64,000 nucleotides of DNA from Pseudomonas lalucatii (GCF_018398425.1 NZ_JADPMV010000002.1:1240001-1304000), one strand, 5' to 3'; positions 41,568 to 51,176 are shown, numbered from the stretch's first letter. The notes: a model not told the origin generated them from the sequence alone. Made by a program: numbers and translations.

Positions 41568-43493
41568 ATGAAACTGTCCCCACTCACCCTGGCCATGACC
41601 CTGGCGCCCGGCCTCGCGCTGGCTGCCGAACCCACCGAACCCTATCAGGCCCAGCCCCTGGTGGTGACCCGCGGCACACCGCTGCAGCAGCCGGCGCCGG
41701 CCAGCGTCGCCGTGGTTACCCGCCGGCAGATCGAGGCCAGCGCCGCCAGCAGCCTGGTGGAGGTGCTGCGCACCCAGGCCGGCCTGCAGATTCGCGACAC
41801 CCTCGGCGATGGCAACCGGGTCGCCCTCAGCCTGCGCGGTTTCGGCGAGAATGCGGCGAACAATACCCTGGTGCTGGTCGATGGCCGCCGCCTGAACAAC
41901 CCCAGTCAGCAGGCAGCCGACCTCAACAGCGTGCCCCTGGCCAATATCGAGCGTATCGAGATCATCCGCGGCGCCGGCACCGTGCTCTACGGCGACCAGG
42001 CCGTGGGCGGGGTGGTCAACATCATCACCCGCACCCCGCTACAGGACGAAGCCTATGTGGAAACCAGCCGCGGCAGCCACGACCTGGAAGCCTATCGCGG
42101 CCATGCCTTCCGCCAACTGGGCGGCGGCTTTTCGCTCTACGCCAACGGCGAGGCGCGGCATGCCGACGGCTACCGCGACAACAACCACGCCAGTTACAGC
42201 AACGCCTTCGCCCGACTGCGCCACGACCATGAGGGTGGCTGGCTGCTGGCCGAATACCAGACCATCGATGACGAATTGCGCCTGCCCGGCGCATTGAGCG
42301 AGAGCCAGCGCCGCGCCGACCGCAAGGCCAGCTTCAAGCCGCGGGATTTCAGCGACAGCAAGACCCAGGTAGGCCGCTTCGCCGCCCGCCAGGCGCTCTC
42401 CGACACCTGGACGGCGGACTTCGACTACAGCTACCGCGACAGCGATGCCGTGGGCTTCCTCTCCGGCGCCTTCACCCAAGGCACCCGCGTCGAAACGCTG
42501 AGCCCGCGCCTGACCGCCCACTGGGACAGCTCGCTGGGGCGTAGCGAATGGCTGCTCGGCCACGACCACATCACCAGTGACTATGAGCTGGCCTCGGCCT
42601 TCGGCACCACCCGCTTCCGCCAGACCCTGCGCGACTGGTACAGCCAGCTCAGCCAACCCTTGGGCCACGAGCTGACCCTGACCCTTGGCTACCGCGCCAG
42701 CGAGGCGGAGGATCGCAATCAGGGCCTCGGCCTGCGCCACACCGACCATGAGGACAGCACCAGCCTGGGCCTGAGCTGGCAAGCCGATAGCCATACCCGG
42801 CTGTTTCTCAAGCGCGAGGACGTACTGCGCTTCGCCAACGTCGACGACAACGGCTTCACCTCCCCCGGCACGCGCTTCCTCGAACCCCAGACAGGGGTCT
42901 CATGGGAAGGCGGGGTCGAATGGCAGGATGCCATCCAGCGCTATCAGCTGAGCCTCTATCGCCTGGACCTCGAGAACGAAATCGCCTTCGACAGCGCCGC
43001 GCCCGGCCCCTTCGGCCCAGGCGCCAACGTCAACCTGGACGACACCCGGCGCGACGGCCTGCTGCTCGAGGGGCGGCGCCAACTCAACGATCGCCTGAGC
43101 CTCAATGGCCAGTACAGCTTCACCGACGCGCGCTACCGAGGGGGCAGCTTCAAGGGCCACGACGTGCCCTGGGTGGCCCGGCACACGGCCAGCCTGAGCC
43201 TGCACTACCTGCTGCTGAAGGGACTGACCGGCTACGTCGAGGCCAACTACACCGGCCCACGCTACCTCGCCAGCGACGACGCCCACGCCCTGCCGCGAGA
43301 AGGTGGCTACACCCTGTTAAATCTCGGTTTGAGCTACGACTACCGGCAGTTCAGCAGCAAGCTGCGGATCAACAACCTGACAGGCAAGCGCTACGACAGC
43401 CATGCCGGCCACAATGCCTTTATCGCCGGCAACAAGGCCCTCTATCCAGCGCCGGAAGAGGAGGTGCAACTGAGCGTCGGCTACCGCTTCTAA
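41568..43493 (+). CDS. btuB: TonB-dependent vitamin B12 receptor BtuB
   Basis: 641 aa outer-membrane protein. Signal peptide MKLSPLTLAMTLAPGLALAAE, then a TonB-box-like segment (QPLVVTRG), the plug domain (VRTQ-like region, LVDGRRLNNPS, IEIIRGAGTVLYGDQAVGGVVNIIT) and a 22-strand barrel ending in the aromatic C-terminal signature (VGYRF). The cobalamin riboswitch upstream supports the substrate assignment. ATG 41568 has a GAGGA site; an in-frame ATG within the riboswitch is not used. Base composition looks slightly less GC-rich than neighbours, by eye. Confidence 0.93.
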   Translation: MKLSPLTLAMTLAPGLALAAEPTEPYQAQPLVVTRGTPLQQPAPASVAVVTRRQIEASAASSLVEVLRTQAGLQIRDTLGDGNRVALSLRGFGENAANNTLVLVDGRRLNNPSQQAADLNSVPLANIERIEIIRGAGTVLYGDQAVGGVVNIITRTPLQDEAYVETSRGSHDLEAYRGHAFRQLGGGFSLYANGEARHADGYRDNNHASYSNAFARLRHDHEGGWLLAEYQTIDDELRLPGALSESQRRADRKASFKPRDFSDSKTQVGRFAARQALSDTWTADFDYSYRDSDAVGFLSGAFTQGTRVETLSPRLTAHWDSSLGRSEWLLGHDHITSDYELASAFGTTRFRQTLRDWYSQLSQPLGHELTLTLGYRASEAEDRNQGLGLRHTDHEDSTSLGLSWQADSHTRLFLKREDVLRFANVDDNGFTSPGTRFLEPQTGVSWEGGVEWQDAIQRYQLSLYRLDLENEIAFDSAAPGPFGPGANVNLDDTRRDGLLLEGRRQLNDRLSLNGQYSFTDARYRGGSFKGHDVPWVARHTASLSLHYLLLKGLTGYVEANYTGPRYLASDDAHALPREGGYTLLNLGLSYDYRQFSSKLRINNLTGKRYDSHAGHNAFIAGNKALYPAPEEEVQLSVGYRF

Positions 43494-43511
43494 GCAGCCC
43501 CCATCAACGAC

Positions 43512-43535
43512 AAGGCCCCGCGATCGCGGGGCCTT
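43512..43535. terminator. Bidirectional terminator between btuB and btuF-like genes
   Basis: A perfect 24-base palindrome AAGGCCCCGCGATCGCGGGGCCTT followed by GTGCTTTT. It lies between convergent genes and should stop both. Confidence 0.88.
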
Positions 43536-43549
43536 GTGCTTTTAGCGCT

Positions 43550-44347
43550 CTATTTCGCCTCGGCCAGCTGCTGGCAGAGCTTCTCGGTGGCCGCCAGCAT
43601 CTGGAAGCTGGGCCGCTCCAGGCCCTTGTCCGGCACCGGCCAGAGCTGATTGCGCCGCACCGCGGCCAGGCCCGGCCAGCGGCGCCAGCCATCCAGCTGG
43701 GCGCCGGAGCCCGCCAGTATCACCTCGGGGTCGCGCTGCAGCACCGCCTCGATGCCGACCTGCGGCGCCGGCAGGGCGAGGTCGGCGAAGACGTTTTCGG
43801 CGCCGCACAGACGCAGGGCGTCGCTGATGATCTGGCGACCGCCTATGGTGTACAGCGGCTTGTCCCAGATCTGGTAGAACACCCGCAGCGGCCGCTCGCG
43901 CCGGTAGCGGGTACGGAGTTCGGCGAGGCGCTCGTTGAAACGTCGGCGCAACAGCTGGCCCTGCTCGCCCCGCCCGAGGCGCGCGCCGATCTCGGCGAAC
44001 TGCTCGGCCAGGTGGCTCAGGTCGCGCGGTTCGGTGACCAGCAGGGGGATGCCGAAGGCCACCAGCTGCTGGCGCTGGGCCGGGCTTATGCTGTCGGGCC
44101 AGAGCAGCACCAGGTCGGGCTGCAGCTTGAGCAGGCTCTCCATCTCCAGCTGGCCGTAGCGCCCTACCGACGGCAGGTGCGCCAGCGCGACCGGCCGCTC
44201 GCCGCCATCCAGCACGCCGACCAGCAGCTCGGCGGCGCCCAGTTCCAGGACGATCTCGCTCAAGGACGGCGCCAGGCTGACCACCCGCTCCACCGCCCAG
44301 GCCGGCCGGGCCAGCAGCACCAGCAGGCACAGCGCCAGACGGCTCAT
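43550..44347 (-). CDS. BtuF-like cobalamin-binding ABC substrate protein
   Basis: 265 aa. A signal peptide (LALCLLVLLARPAWA) precedes the class III periplasmic-binding fold: ERVVSLAPSLSEIVLELGA at the N-terminus, the long linking helix, and the C-terminal LDGWRRWPGLAAV. BtuF in E. coli delivers B12 to BtuCD. The adjacent btuB and riboswitch make B12 or a corrinoid the best guess; no BtuC or BtuD is in the window. Its ATG overlaps the stop of the upstream membrane protein (TGATG). Confidence 0.87.
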   Translation of the reverse strand: MSRLALCLLVLLARPAWAVERVVSLAPSLSEIVLELGAAELLVGVLDGGERPVALAHLPSVGRYGQLEMESLLKLQPDLVLLWPDSISPAQRQQLVAFGIPLLVTEPRDLSHLAEQFAEIGARLGRGEQGQLLRRRFNERLAELRTRYRRERPLRVFYQIWDKPLYTIGGRQIISDALRLCGAENVFADLALPAPQVGIEAVLQRDPEVILAGSGAQLDGWRRWPGLAAVRRNQLWPVPDKGLERPSFQMLAATEKLCQQLAEAK

Positions 44348-44763
44348 CAGCCGAGCTGGCGGGGAATGCGGTAGAGGTACAGCAGCACCAGGCTGGAGAG
44401 CGCCAGGAGCAGCAGCGGTATGCCTTCCAGGCCGGCGAACAGGGCGCCGACGGCGACCCAGGCCGGCAGCGCGGCCACCCACATGGCCCGGCTCCGGCAC
44501 TGCCCCAGCGCCTGCCAGGCGGCCGCTTCCTGCGGGGTGTCGAGGGCCTTCTCGGTGGCCATCAGGGCGCGCTTGTAGGCGCCGAACTGCGGCAGGCTGG
44601 CGAACATCGCCAGCAGCCCGGCGATGAACAGCGGCATGGCCAAGGGCCCGGGCTGGCGCTCGGCGCCGAACAGCAGGTTGACACCGAACAGCGGCGCCAG
44701 CGTCAACAGCAGCCGGCCCCACCAAGCCAGGGCCAGGCGACGGCGGGTCTCGCTGCGGCTCAC
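44347..44763 (-). CDS. Small integral membrane protein, unknown function
   Basis: 138 aa. GTG start at 44763 overlaps the ribA stop by GTGA; the stop overlaps the BtuF-like start. Three to four hydrophobic segments ([66 protein letters not shown]) with a central amphipathic stretch. No recognised family; from memory P. aeruginosa has a comparable gene between ribA and a corrinoid-binding gene. Part of ribA-(membrane)-BtuF-like operon. Confidence 0.75.
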   Translation of the reverse strand: MSRSETRRRLALAWWGRLLLTLAPLFGVNLLFGAERQPGPLAMPLFIAGLLAMFASLPQFGAYKRALMATEKALDTPQEAAAWQALGQCRSRAMWVAALPAWVAVGALFAGLEGIPLLLLALSSLVLLYLYRIPRQLG

Positions 44764-45380
44764 CGGGGCTCCTCGACCTCGCCCTGGTGCAGGCTGCCGA
44801 GCAGATGGCCGAGCTTGCCGGCCTTGGTCGCCAGGTACTTCTTGTTGTGCGGGTTGTGGTCGATCTGCAACGGCACGCGGGCGGCCACCGCCACGCCCAT
44901 GTCGCCCAGCGCCTTGACCTTGCGCGGGTTGTTGGTCATCAGCTTGAGCTGGCGAATGCCCAGGTGCTCGAGCATCGGCCGGCAGATCGCGTAGTCGCGC
45001 TGGTCGGCGCCGAAGCCCAGGCGCTCGTTGGCCTCCACGGTGTCGGCGCCGCCATCCTGCAGCTCGTAGGCGCGGATCTTGTTGAGCAAGCCGATGCCGC
45101 GTCCTTCCTGGCGCAGGTAGAGCAGCACGCCGCGCCCCTCGGCGGCGATGGCGCGCAAGGCCGCCTCGAGCTGGAAGCCGCAGTCGCAACGCAGGCTGAA
45201 CAGCGCATCGCCGGTCAGGCATTCGGAATGCAGGCGTCCCAGCACCGGCTCGCCGCCGGCGACATCGCCGAAGGTCAGCGCGACATGTTCCTTGCCGGTG
45301 GCCTCCTCGAGAAAGCCGTGCATGGTGAACACGCCAAACGGCGTAGGCAGTTGGGAGGCGGCGACGAACACGACAGGCAC
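44760..45380 (-). CDS. ribA: GTP cyclohydrolase II
   Basis: 206 aa. It opens the GTP ring for riboflavin synthesis. The zinc ligands are intact ([15 protein letters not shown]-x10-C-x-C), followed by the conserved [14 protein letters not shown] loop and the Tyr/Arg catalytic region. This is the active cyclohydrolase of the window, since the fused RibA-like domain at 49.4 kb lacks these cysteines. ATG 45380 gives [16 protein letters not shown]. Confidence 0.97.
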   Translation of the reverse strand: MPVVFVAASQLPTPFGVFTMHGFLEEATGKEHVALTFGDVAGGEPVLGRLHSECLTGDALFSLRCDCGFQLEAALRAIAAEGRGVLLYLRQEGRGIGLLNKIRAYELQDGGADTVEANERLGFGADQRDYAICRPMLEHLGIRQLKLMTNNPRKVKALGDMGVAVAARVPLQIDHNPHNKKYLATKAGKLGHLLGSLHQGEVEEPR

Positions 45381-45488
45381 CGGATGCTCCTAAGCAGATA
45401 AGGGCGGGAAAGTGGCAAGAGCGGCATTGTAACAGCAGCCCCTGCCGGCGGGTCAGCCTGAATTACCGATGATAAGGATCGGCTCGGC

Positions 45489-46145
45489 TCAATGCTTGGA
45501 CTCGAGCATCAGCACATCCTGCTCGACCTTCCAGCCGACCCGACTGAGAAAACTCATGCCGAGCAGCGCCTCGGTCGGGGCACCGCCCTCCAGCACCACG
45601 GCCTCGACGCCCAGCACCTCCAGGCTGCCGACCTTGACGCTGTCGAGGCTGACCCGCCAGCCGCGCGCCGTGCCGCTGGCCGTGCTGACCTGCAACGGCC
45701 GGCCGACGACGCGGTAGTCGATGCCCAGGCGCCGGGCATGCCCTTCGTTCAAGGCCACCGAGGTGGCGCCGGTATCGACCAGGAACTGCACCGGATGGCC
45801 GCTCACCGAGCCGGCGACCCAGTAGTGTCCGCCGACGCCCTTGGCGATGCTCAGCTGGCGCTTGCTCGGCTCGGCGAAGCCGTTGCTGTACTCGCGACTC
45901 AGGCCATAGCTGCGCTCGACGCCCTCGATCCGCAGCACCGCGCCGCGGCTGTCGGCGCTGATCACCTGCACCCCGCCCGGCCCGGTCTGGCCGACCTTCA
46001 CCAGCTTGCGCTGGCCGTCGACATTGAGCACCGCGGCCCCGGGAAACAGGCCGACCACCTGCACCTGGGGCGCGGCCCAGAGGCTCCCGGCGGCGGCCAG
46101 CAGCACGCCGGCGGCAAGCCATTTCAGTCCCTGTTTCACGCGCAT
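45489..46145 (-). CDS. Retropepsin-like aspartic protease, secreted
   Basis: 218 aa. Signal peptide ends near LWAAP; a TIGR02281-type region holds the aspartic-protease motif FLVDTGATSVAL (DTG) and the second flap region ALLGMSFLSRVG. Single-DTG retropepsin-like proteins are believed to dimerise; substrates are unknown. Upstream gene is the orphan solute-binding protein, same strand, 8 bases away. Confidence 0.85.
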   Translation of the reverse strand: MRVKQGLKWLAAGVLLAAAGSLWAAPQVQVVGLFPGAAVLNVDGQRKLVKVGQTGPGGVQVISADSRGAVLRIEGVERSYGLSREYSNGFAEPSKRQLSIAKGVGGHYWVAGSVSGHPVQFLVDTGATSVALNEGHARRLGIDYRVVGRPLQVSTASGTARGWRVSLDSVKVGSLEVLGVEAVVLEGGAPTEALLGMSFLSRVGWKVEQDVLMLESKH

Positions 46146-46153
46146 CGATCTCC

Positions 46154-46882
46154 TTAGTCGAAGGGATAGGGTTGTTGCCAGCGCTTGAACACCGGCCGCA
46201 GGCTGCCACGCCTGACCAGCTCGTCCATGCGCCTGTCGAACAGCGCGGCCAGGGCGCGCCCCCGGGGCGTGTCGGCGAAGCCCAGGTACAGCGGCAGGCG
46301 GGTCAACGGCGTCAGGCGAAAGCGTGCCGGCTCGGCGGCGCGCTCGAGCAGGTCCTCGAGCTCGTCATGGGCCTCGAGGAAAAAATCGGCGCGGCGATAC
46401 TGCAGCATCTGCAGGATATCGCTATCGCGCTGGATTTCCCGGTAATGCTTCAAATCTGGCAGGTAACGCTGGAAGGCGTAACCGCGCATCCACACCAGGC
46501 GCGCCGCGCCTATAGTGGCCAGGGTCGGCGTCGGGCGCTCGGCCAGGCCCAGCGCACTGACCCGGTCGGCATCGTAGTGCCAGCGCGGGTAGATCACTCC
46601 GCGGTCGATCTCATCCTTGTACGAGCCGACCCAGGCATCGGCCTGGCCGCGCTGCACCAGGCCGATGGAGCGGGTATAGGGCACGCTCTGGATCTGCAAC
46701 TCGACGCCGGCGGGCTCGAAGACCTGACGCAGGATGTCCCAGGCCAGGCCGCTGCCGTCGGCCTCGGTATCCTCTGCCCAGACCTCGCTGGCCAGGCGGA
46801 TTTGCGTCGGCGGCGGCGCCTCCGCCTGGGCACCGGCCCAGGTCGACAGCGCCATCAATATCGCCAGCCAGAAGCCGCGCAT
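46154..46882 (-). CDS. Periplasmic solute-binding protein (SBP_bac_3 family)
   Basis: 242 aa. Signal peptide MRGFWLAILMALSTWAGAQA, then a PBPb fold with LRQVFEPAGVELQIQSVPYTRS and a C-terminal PLYLGFADTPRGRALAALFD. It has no permease or ATPase neighbour; orphans of this type in Pseudomonas may be sensors or signalling partners. It ends 8 bases before the retropepsin gene, so they probably share a transcript. Confidence 0.84.
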   Translation of the reverse strand: MRGFWLAILMALSTWAGAQAEAPPPTQIRLASEVWAEDTEADGSGLAWDILRQVFEPAGVELQIQSVPYTRSIGLVQRGQADAWVGSYKDEIDRGVIYPRWHYDADRVSALGLAERPTPTLATIGAARLVWMRGYAFQRYLPDLKHYREIQRDSDILQMLQYRRADFFLEAHDELEDLLERAAEPARFRLTPLTRLPLYLGFADTPRGRALAALFDRRMDELVRRGSLRPVFKRWQQPYPFD

Positions 46883-46900
46883 GTCCGCCCTCCGGTCTCG

Positions 46901-47413
46901 CTAGAAGCCCAGCCCCGCCGCCAGGCCGTTGGCCCAGCCCCATACCACCAGCTGCATCGCCAGCCAGGCGAACACCCCGGCCAGCACGTCGTCGAGCATG
47001 ATGCCGACGCCGCCGTGCACGTGCCTGTCGATCCAGCGGATCGGCCAGGGCTTGAGGATATCGAACAGGCGGAACATCAAGAAGCCTAGCAGCAGCCAGG
47101 CCCAGCCCTCGGGCACCAGCCACAGGGTGATCCACATGCCGACCATCTCGTCCCAGACGATGCCCTCGTGGTCGTGCACGCGCAGGTCGTCGGCAACCTT
47201 GCCGCACAGCCAGAAGCCGAACAGCATGCTCAGGCCGAGCATCAGCCAGTAGCCCCAGTCCGGCAGCAGCTGCCACAGTGGGATGAACGGCAGGGCCACC
47301 AGCGACCCCCAGGTGCCCGGCGCCTTGGGCAAGGTGCCGGAGCCGAAGCCGAAGGCCAGGAAATGCCAGGGATTGCGCCAGACCGAGGGCGGCACTCGCG
47401 AGGTCTCAGACAC
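46901..47413 (-). CDS. pgpA: Phosphatidylglycerophosphatase A
   Basis: 170 aa membrane enzyme that makes phosphatidylglycerol from PGP. Motifs: GSGTLPKAPGTWGSLVALP and the C-terminal DDVLAGVFAWL, with the catalytic acidic region WDEMVGMW. I use GTG 47413, which overlaps the thiL stop by 8 bases; the start is uncertain by a few codons. Follows thiL as in other Pseudomonas. Confidence 0.94.
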   Translation of the reverse strand: MSETSRVPPSVWRNPWHFLAFGFGSGTLPKAPGTWGSLVALPFIPLWQLLPDWGYWLMLGLSMLFGFWLCGKVADDLRVHDHEGIVWDEMVGMWITLWLVPEGWAWLLLGFLMFRLFDILKPWPIRWIDRHVHGGVGIMLDDVLAGVFAWLAMQLVVWGWANGLAAGLGF

Positions 47414-48374
47414 CGGCGGCTCCGAAATGCTGATAGCCCCGTGCCGGCGGCGCGAGGGCACGCCCCTGCGCATCCAGCAGGCGCACGCCTGCGCCGGCTT
47501 CGACCCGGCCGATCACCTGCAGCGGCCAGCCCGCCGCCTGCAGGCCGTGCAGGTGCTCGGCCGGCAGGGTGAAGGCCAGCAGGTAGTCGTCGCCACCGCC
47601 GAGGGCGCAGCGACGTGCGCCCTCTTCCCCGAGCAAGTCCAGCAGGGCCGCCGAGAGGGGCAGGCGCGCCTGCTCGACCAGCAGCGCCACCCCGGATGCC
47701 GTGGCGATATGCCCGCAGTCGGCCAGCAGGCCATCGGAAATATCCAGCGCCGCCGTGGCCTTGCCGCGCAGGGCCTGGCCCAGGGCCAGCTGCGGTTGCG
47801 GCGCCCAGTAGCGCGGCAGCAGCGCCTCGGCGACCTGCGCCTTGGCCTGGCGCCGCCCGAGCACCAGCTCCAGGGCACCGGCGCCCTCGCCCAGGCAGCC
47901 GCCGACGCAGAGCAGGTCGCCGGCCTGGGCACCGGCGCGGGTCAGCGCCTGCCCGGCCGGCACCCGGCCGCACACGGTCAGGGTCAGACTCAGCGGACCG
48001 CGCGTGGTATCGCCGCCGATCAAGCGCGCACTGCACTGCCGCGCCATCTGGTCGAGCCCGCGGGCGAAGGCCTCGAGCCAGGCCGGCTCGGCACGGGGCA
48101 GGGTCAGGGCCAGGGTGAAGCCGATGGGCGCCGCGCCCATGGCGGCCAGGTCGCTGAGCGACACGCCGAGGGCACGCTGGCCGAGCGAGAACGGCTCGGC
48201 CGCCGCGGGAAAATGCACGCCCTCGACCAGGGTGTCGGTGGACACCGCCAGCTGTTCGCCGGCCGCCAGCTCCAGCAGGGCGCAATCGTCGCCGATGCCC
48301 AGGACCACGCCTTCGCCGGCCCGCGCACAGGACGCGGCGGCGAAGTAATGGCGGATCAGCTCGAACTCACCCAA
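47406..48374 (-). CDS. thiL: Thiamine-monophosphate kinase
   Basis: 322 aa ATP-dependent kinase making thiamin diphosphate. The Mg/ATP motif GIGDDCAL and VSTDTLVEGVHF are clear. The natural start appears to be TTG 48374, directly before GEFELIRHYF, the conserved N-terminus; no ATG or GTG is nearby. nusB stop lies 16 bases upstream. Length is normal. Confidence 0.95.
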   Translation of the reverse strand: MGEFELIRHYFAAASCARAGEGVVLGIGDDCALLELAAGEQLAVSTDTLVEGVHFPAAAEPFSLGQRALGVSLSDLAAMGAAPIGFTLALTLPRAEPAWLEAFARGLDQMARQCSARLIGGDTTRGPLSLTLTVCGRVPAGQALTRAGAQAGDLLCVGGCLGEGAGALELVLGRRQAKAQVAEALLPRYWAPQPQLALGQALRGKATAALDISDGLLADCGHIATASGVALLVEQARLPLSAALLDLLGEEGARRCALGGGDDYLLAFTLPAEHLHGLQAAGWPLQVIGRVEAGAGVRLLDAQGRALAPPARGYQHFGAAGV

Positions 48375-48390
48375 GGCAGACGCGCCGGGC

Positions 48391-48882
48391 TCAGCGCTTG
48401 TGGGCGCGGACTTCGTCGGCGCGCAGGCGCGGCGCCAGCTTGTCCAGCACGCCATTGACGAACTTGTGGCCGTCGGTGGCGCCGAACACCTTGGCCAGCT
48501 CGATGCCCTCGTTGATCACCACCCGATAGGGGATATCGATGCGGTTCTTCAGCTCGTAGGTGGACAGGCGCAGGATCGACAGCTCGACCGGGTCGATCTC
48601 GTCCATCGGCCGATCGAGCAGGGGCGCGAAGGCGCCGTCGATCTCGGTCTTCTGCCGCGCCACGCCGTGCAGGATCTCATGGAAATAGGCGCCGTCGACG
48701 GCGCTGAAGTCGTTGTCGACGCGAAACTGCGCTTCGATCTCGTTCAGCGCCTGGCCGGCGATATGCCAGGAGTACAGGGCCTGCATGGCCAGGGTGCGCG
48801 CCTCGCGGCGCGCCAGGGTCTTGGCGCTAGGGCCCTTCTTCGCCGCCTGCGGCTTCTGCCCTTGGCTGTCGTGCTGGCTCAC
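48391..48882 (-). CDS. nusB: Transcription antitermination protein NusB
   Basis: 163 aa helical protein that with NusE (S10) binds BoxA in rRNA leaders for antitermination. A ~20-residue Lys/Gln-rich N-terminal extension precedes [16 protein letters not shown]; the C-terminal half has [18 protein letters not shown] and [12 protein letters not shown]. It starts with GTG 48882 overlapping the ribH stop (GTGA). Confidence 0.96.
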   Translation of the reverse strand: MSQHDSQGQKPQAAKKGPSAKTLARREARTLAMQALYSWHIAGQALNEIEAQFRVDNDFSAVDGAYFHEILHGVARQKTEIDGAFAPLLDRPMDEIDPVELSILRLSTYELKNRIDIPYRVVINEGIELAKVFGATDGHKFVNGVLDKLAPRLRADEVRAHKR

Positions 48883-49355
48883 TTGGCCTCCAACTGCGCC
48901 AGCAGGCTGACCATTTCCAGGGCGGACAGCGCGGCTTCGGCGCCCTTGTTGCCGGCCTTGGTGCCGGAGCGCTCGATGGCCTGCTCGATGGAGTCCACGG
49001 TCAGCACGCCGAAGGCCACCGGCACGCCGAACTCCATGGACACCTGGGCCAGGCCCTTGGTGCACTCGCCGGCGACGTATTCGAAGTGCGGGGTGCCGCC
49101 GCGGATCACCGCGCCGAGGGCGATGATGGCGTCGAACTCGCTGCGCTGCGCGACCTTCTGCGCCACCAGAGGAATCTCGAAGGCGCCCGGGGCGCGGATG
49201 ATGGTGATGTCGCTTTCGCTCACACCGTGGCGCACCAGGGCATCAACGGCACCGCTTACCAGGCTTTCGACGACGAAGCTGTTGAAGCGGCCGACCACCA
49301 GGGCGAAACGGCCCTTGGGGGCGATGAAAGTACCTTCGATGGTCTTCAGGGTCAT
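48879..49355 (-). CDS. ribH: 6,7-dimethyl-8-ribityllumazine synthase
   Basis: 158 aa. It joins 5-amino-6-ribitylaminouracil with DHBP. Signatures: [33 protein letters not shown], and [17 protein letters not shown]. Normal for an icosahedral or decameric bacterial enzyme. It is coupled to nusB and follows ribBA. Confidence 0.97.
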   Translation of the reverse strand: MTLKTIEGTFIAPKGRFALVVGRFNSFVVESLVSGAVDALVRHGVSESDITIIRAPGAFEIPLVAQKVAQRSEFDAIIALGAVIRGGTPHFEYVAGECTKGLAQVSMEFGVPVAFGVLTVDSIEQAIERSGTKAGNKGAEAALSALEMVSLLAQLEAK

Positions 49356-49406
49356 AGCGGATCTCGTCTGGGAAAGAGCCGGGGCGCGAGCCTGCGCCCC
49401 ATGGGG

Positions 49407-50501
49407 TTATTCAGAGGGCAGGTATTCTACAACTTCCAGGTCGAAACCGGATATTGCGTTGAACTTCATCGGCGAACTCATCAGGCGCATCTTGCGCACC
49501 CCCAGATCGCGGAGGATCTGCGAGCCGGCGCCGACGGTGCTGTAGGTGGTCGGATTGGCCGCCTTGTGCTCGTGGCCCTGCTGGCGCTCCAGGTGCGCCA
49601 GCAGGTCCGGCCCGGTCAGCGGGTTGCCCAGCAGCAGCACCACGCCGCTGCCGGCCTTGGCCACCTCGACCATGGCGGCGCGCAGGCTCCAGCGCCCCTC
49701 CTGCTTGACCATGAACAGGTCGCGCAGCGGGTCCATGTTGTGCACCCGCACCAGGGTCGGCTGTTCCGGGCTGATGCTGCCCAGGGTCAGGGCCATGTGC
49801 ACGTCGCCCTCCACCGCATCGCGGTAGGTCACCAGGTTGAACTGGCCCAGCTCGGTGTCCAGCTCCTGCTCGCCGATGCGCTCGACGGTGCGCTCGTGGA
49901 TCAGCCGGTAGTGGATCAGGTCGGCGATGGTGCCGATCTTGATGCCGTGCTCGGCGGCGAACTCCTCCAGCTCGGGCCGGCGGGCCATGGTGCCGTCGTC
50001 GTTCATGATCTCGCAGATCACCCCGCTCGGCTCGAAGCCGCCCATGCGCGCCAGGTCGCAGGCCGCCTCGGTATGCCCGGCACGGGCCAGCACGCCGCCC
50101 GGCTGGGCCATCAGCGGGAAGATATGGCCGGGGCTGACGATGTCGTCGGCCTTGGCGCTCTTCGCCGCCGCGGCCTGCACGGTGCGCGCGCGGTCGGCGG
50201 CGGAGATGCCGGTGGTGACGCCCTCGGCGGCCTCGATGGAGACGGTGAACTTGGTGCCGAAACCGGAGCCGTTGCGCGGCGCCATCAACGGCAGGCTGAG
50301 CCGCTCGCAGCGCTCGCGGGTCATCGGCATGCAGATCAGGCCGCGGGCGAAGCGCGCCATGAAGTTGATGTGCTCGGCGGTGACCGCCTCCGAGGCGATG
50401 ATCAGGTCGCCCTCGTTCTCGCGGTCCTCGTCATCCATGAGGATGACCATCTTGCCGGCGCGGATGTCTTCGATCAGTTCTTCGATGCTGTTGAGTGCCA
50501 T
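49407..50501 (-). CDS. ribBA: 3,4-DHBP synthase fused to a degenerate GTP cyclohydrolase II domain
   Basis: 364 aa. The N-terminal DHBP synthase (about 1-205) has DDEDRENEGDL and the GHTEAACDLARM region with active-site residues intact. The remaining ~160 residues have the RibA fold (YRDAVEGDVHMALTLG) but lack the zinc cysteine cluster seen in the separate ribA at 44.8 kb: that stretch reads VHNMDPLRDLFMV. Such RibBX-type fusions are known; the C-terminal domain probably has no cyclohydrolase activity. It lies in ribC-ribBA-ribH-nusB order. Confidence 0.95.
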   Translation of the reverse strand: MALNSIEELIEDIRAGKMVILMDDEDRENEGDLIIASEAVTAEHINFMARFARGLICMPMTRERCERLSLPLMAPRNGSGFGTKFTVSIEAAEGVTTGISAADRARTVQAAAAKSAKADDIVSPGHIFPLMAQPGGVLARAGHTEAACDLARMGGFEPSGVICEIMNDDGTMARRPELEEFAAEHGIKIGTIADLIHYRLIHERTVERIGEQELDTELGQFNLVTYRDAVEGDVHMALTLGSISPEQPTLVRVHNMDPLRDLFMVKQEGRWSLRAAMVEVAKAGSGVVLLLGNPLTGPDLLAHLERQQGHEHKAANPTTYSTVGAGSQILRDLGVRKMRLMSSPMKFNAISGFDLEVVEYLPSE

Positions 50502-50513
50502 GCTGGCGATTCC

Positions 50514-51176
50514 TTAATTCTTCAGGTAGCCGTGTTCGGCCAGAAAGCTTTCGGTCAGGCCGGCGGCCTTGGGCTCGGCGGCCTTGTCGCCGAGCAGCAG
50601 GCGCTCCAGGTAACGCGCCAGCAGGTCCACCTCGAGGTTGACCTGACGCCCCGGACGGTAGTCGACCATGATGGTCTCGGCCAGGGTGTGCGGCACTATG
50701 GTCAGCTCGAACTCGGCGCCGCTGACCGCGTTGACCGTGAGACTGGTGCCGTCGACGGTGATCGAGCCCTTGTGGGCGATGTACCTGGCCAGCTCGCGCG
50801 GCGCGCGGATCCTGAATTGCACGGCACGGGCATTGTCCTCCCGCGACAGCACCTCGCCGACGCCGTCGACATGGCCGCTGACCAGATGGCCACCGAGGCG
50901 GCTGCTCGGGGTCAGGGCCTTCTCCAGGTTGACCCGGCTGCCGGGCTTGAGGTCGATGAAGGCGGTGCGTGCCAGGGTCTCGCGGCTGACGTCGGCCCAG
51001 AAGCCGTCGCCGGGCAGCTCCACCGCGGTCAGGCACACGCCGTTGACCGCGATGCTGTCGCCGAGTTTGACGTCGGCCAGGTCGAGCTTGCCGGTCTCGA
51101 CGTAGACGCGCACGTCGCCGCCCTTGGGGCTCAGCGCCCGGATGCTGCCGATAGCTTCGATTATGCCGGTGAACAT
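50514..51176 (-). CDS. ribC: Riboflavin synthase
   Basis: 220 aa with two tandem lumazine-binding barrels. It opens MFTGIIEAIGSI and repeats the pattern FELTIVPHTLAETIM in the second half. It makes riboflavin by dismutation of two lumazines. ATG 51176 lies inside a short upstream ORF (51161-51256) and downstream of the FMN riboswitch, so feedback should act here. From this gene on, ribBA, ribH and nusB follow. Confidence 0.97.
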   Translation of the reverse strand: MFTGIIEAIGSIRALSPKGGDVRVYVETGKLDLADVKLGDSIAVNGVCLTAVELPGDGFWADVSRETLARTAFIDLKPGSRVNLEKALTPSSRLGGHLVSGHVDGVGEVLSREDNARAVQFRIRAPRELARYIAHKGSITVDGTSLTVNAVSGAEFELTIVPHTLAETIMVDYRPGRQVNLEVDLLARYLERLLLGDKAAEPKAAGLTESFLAEHGYLKN

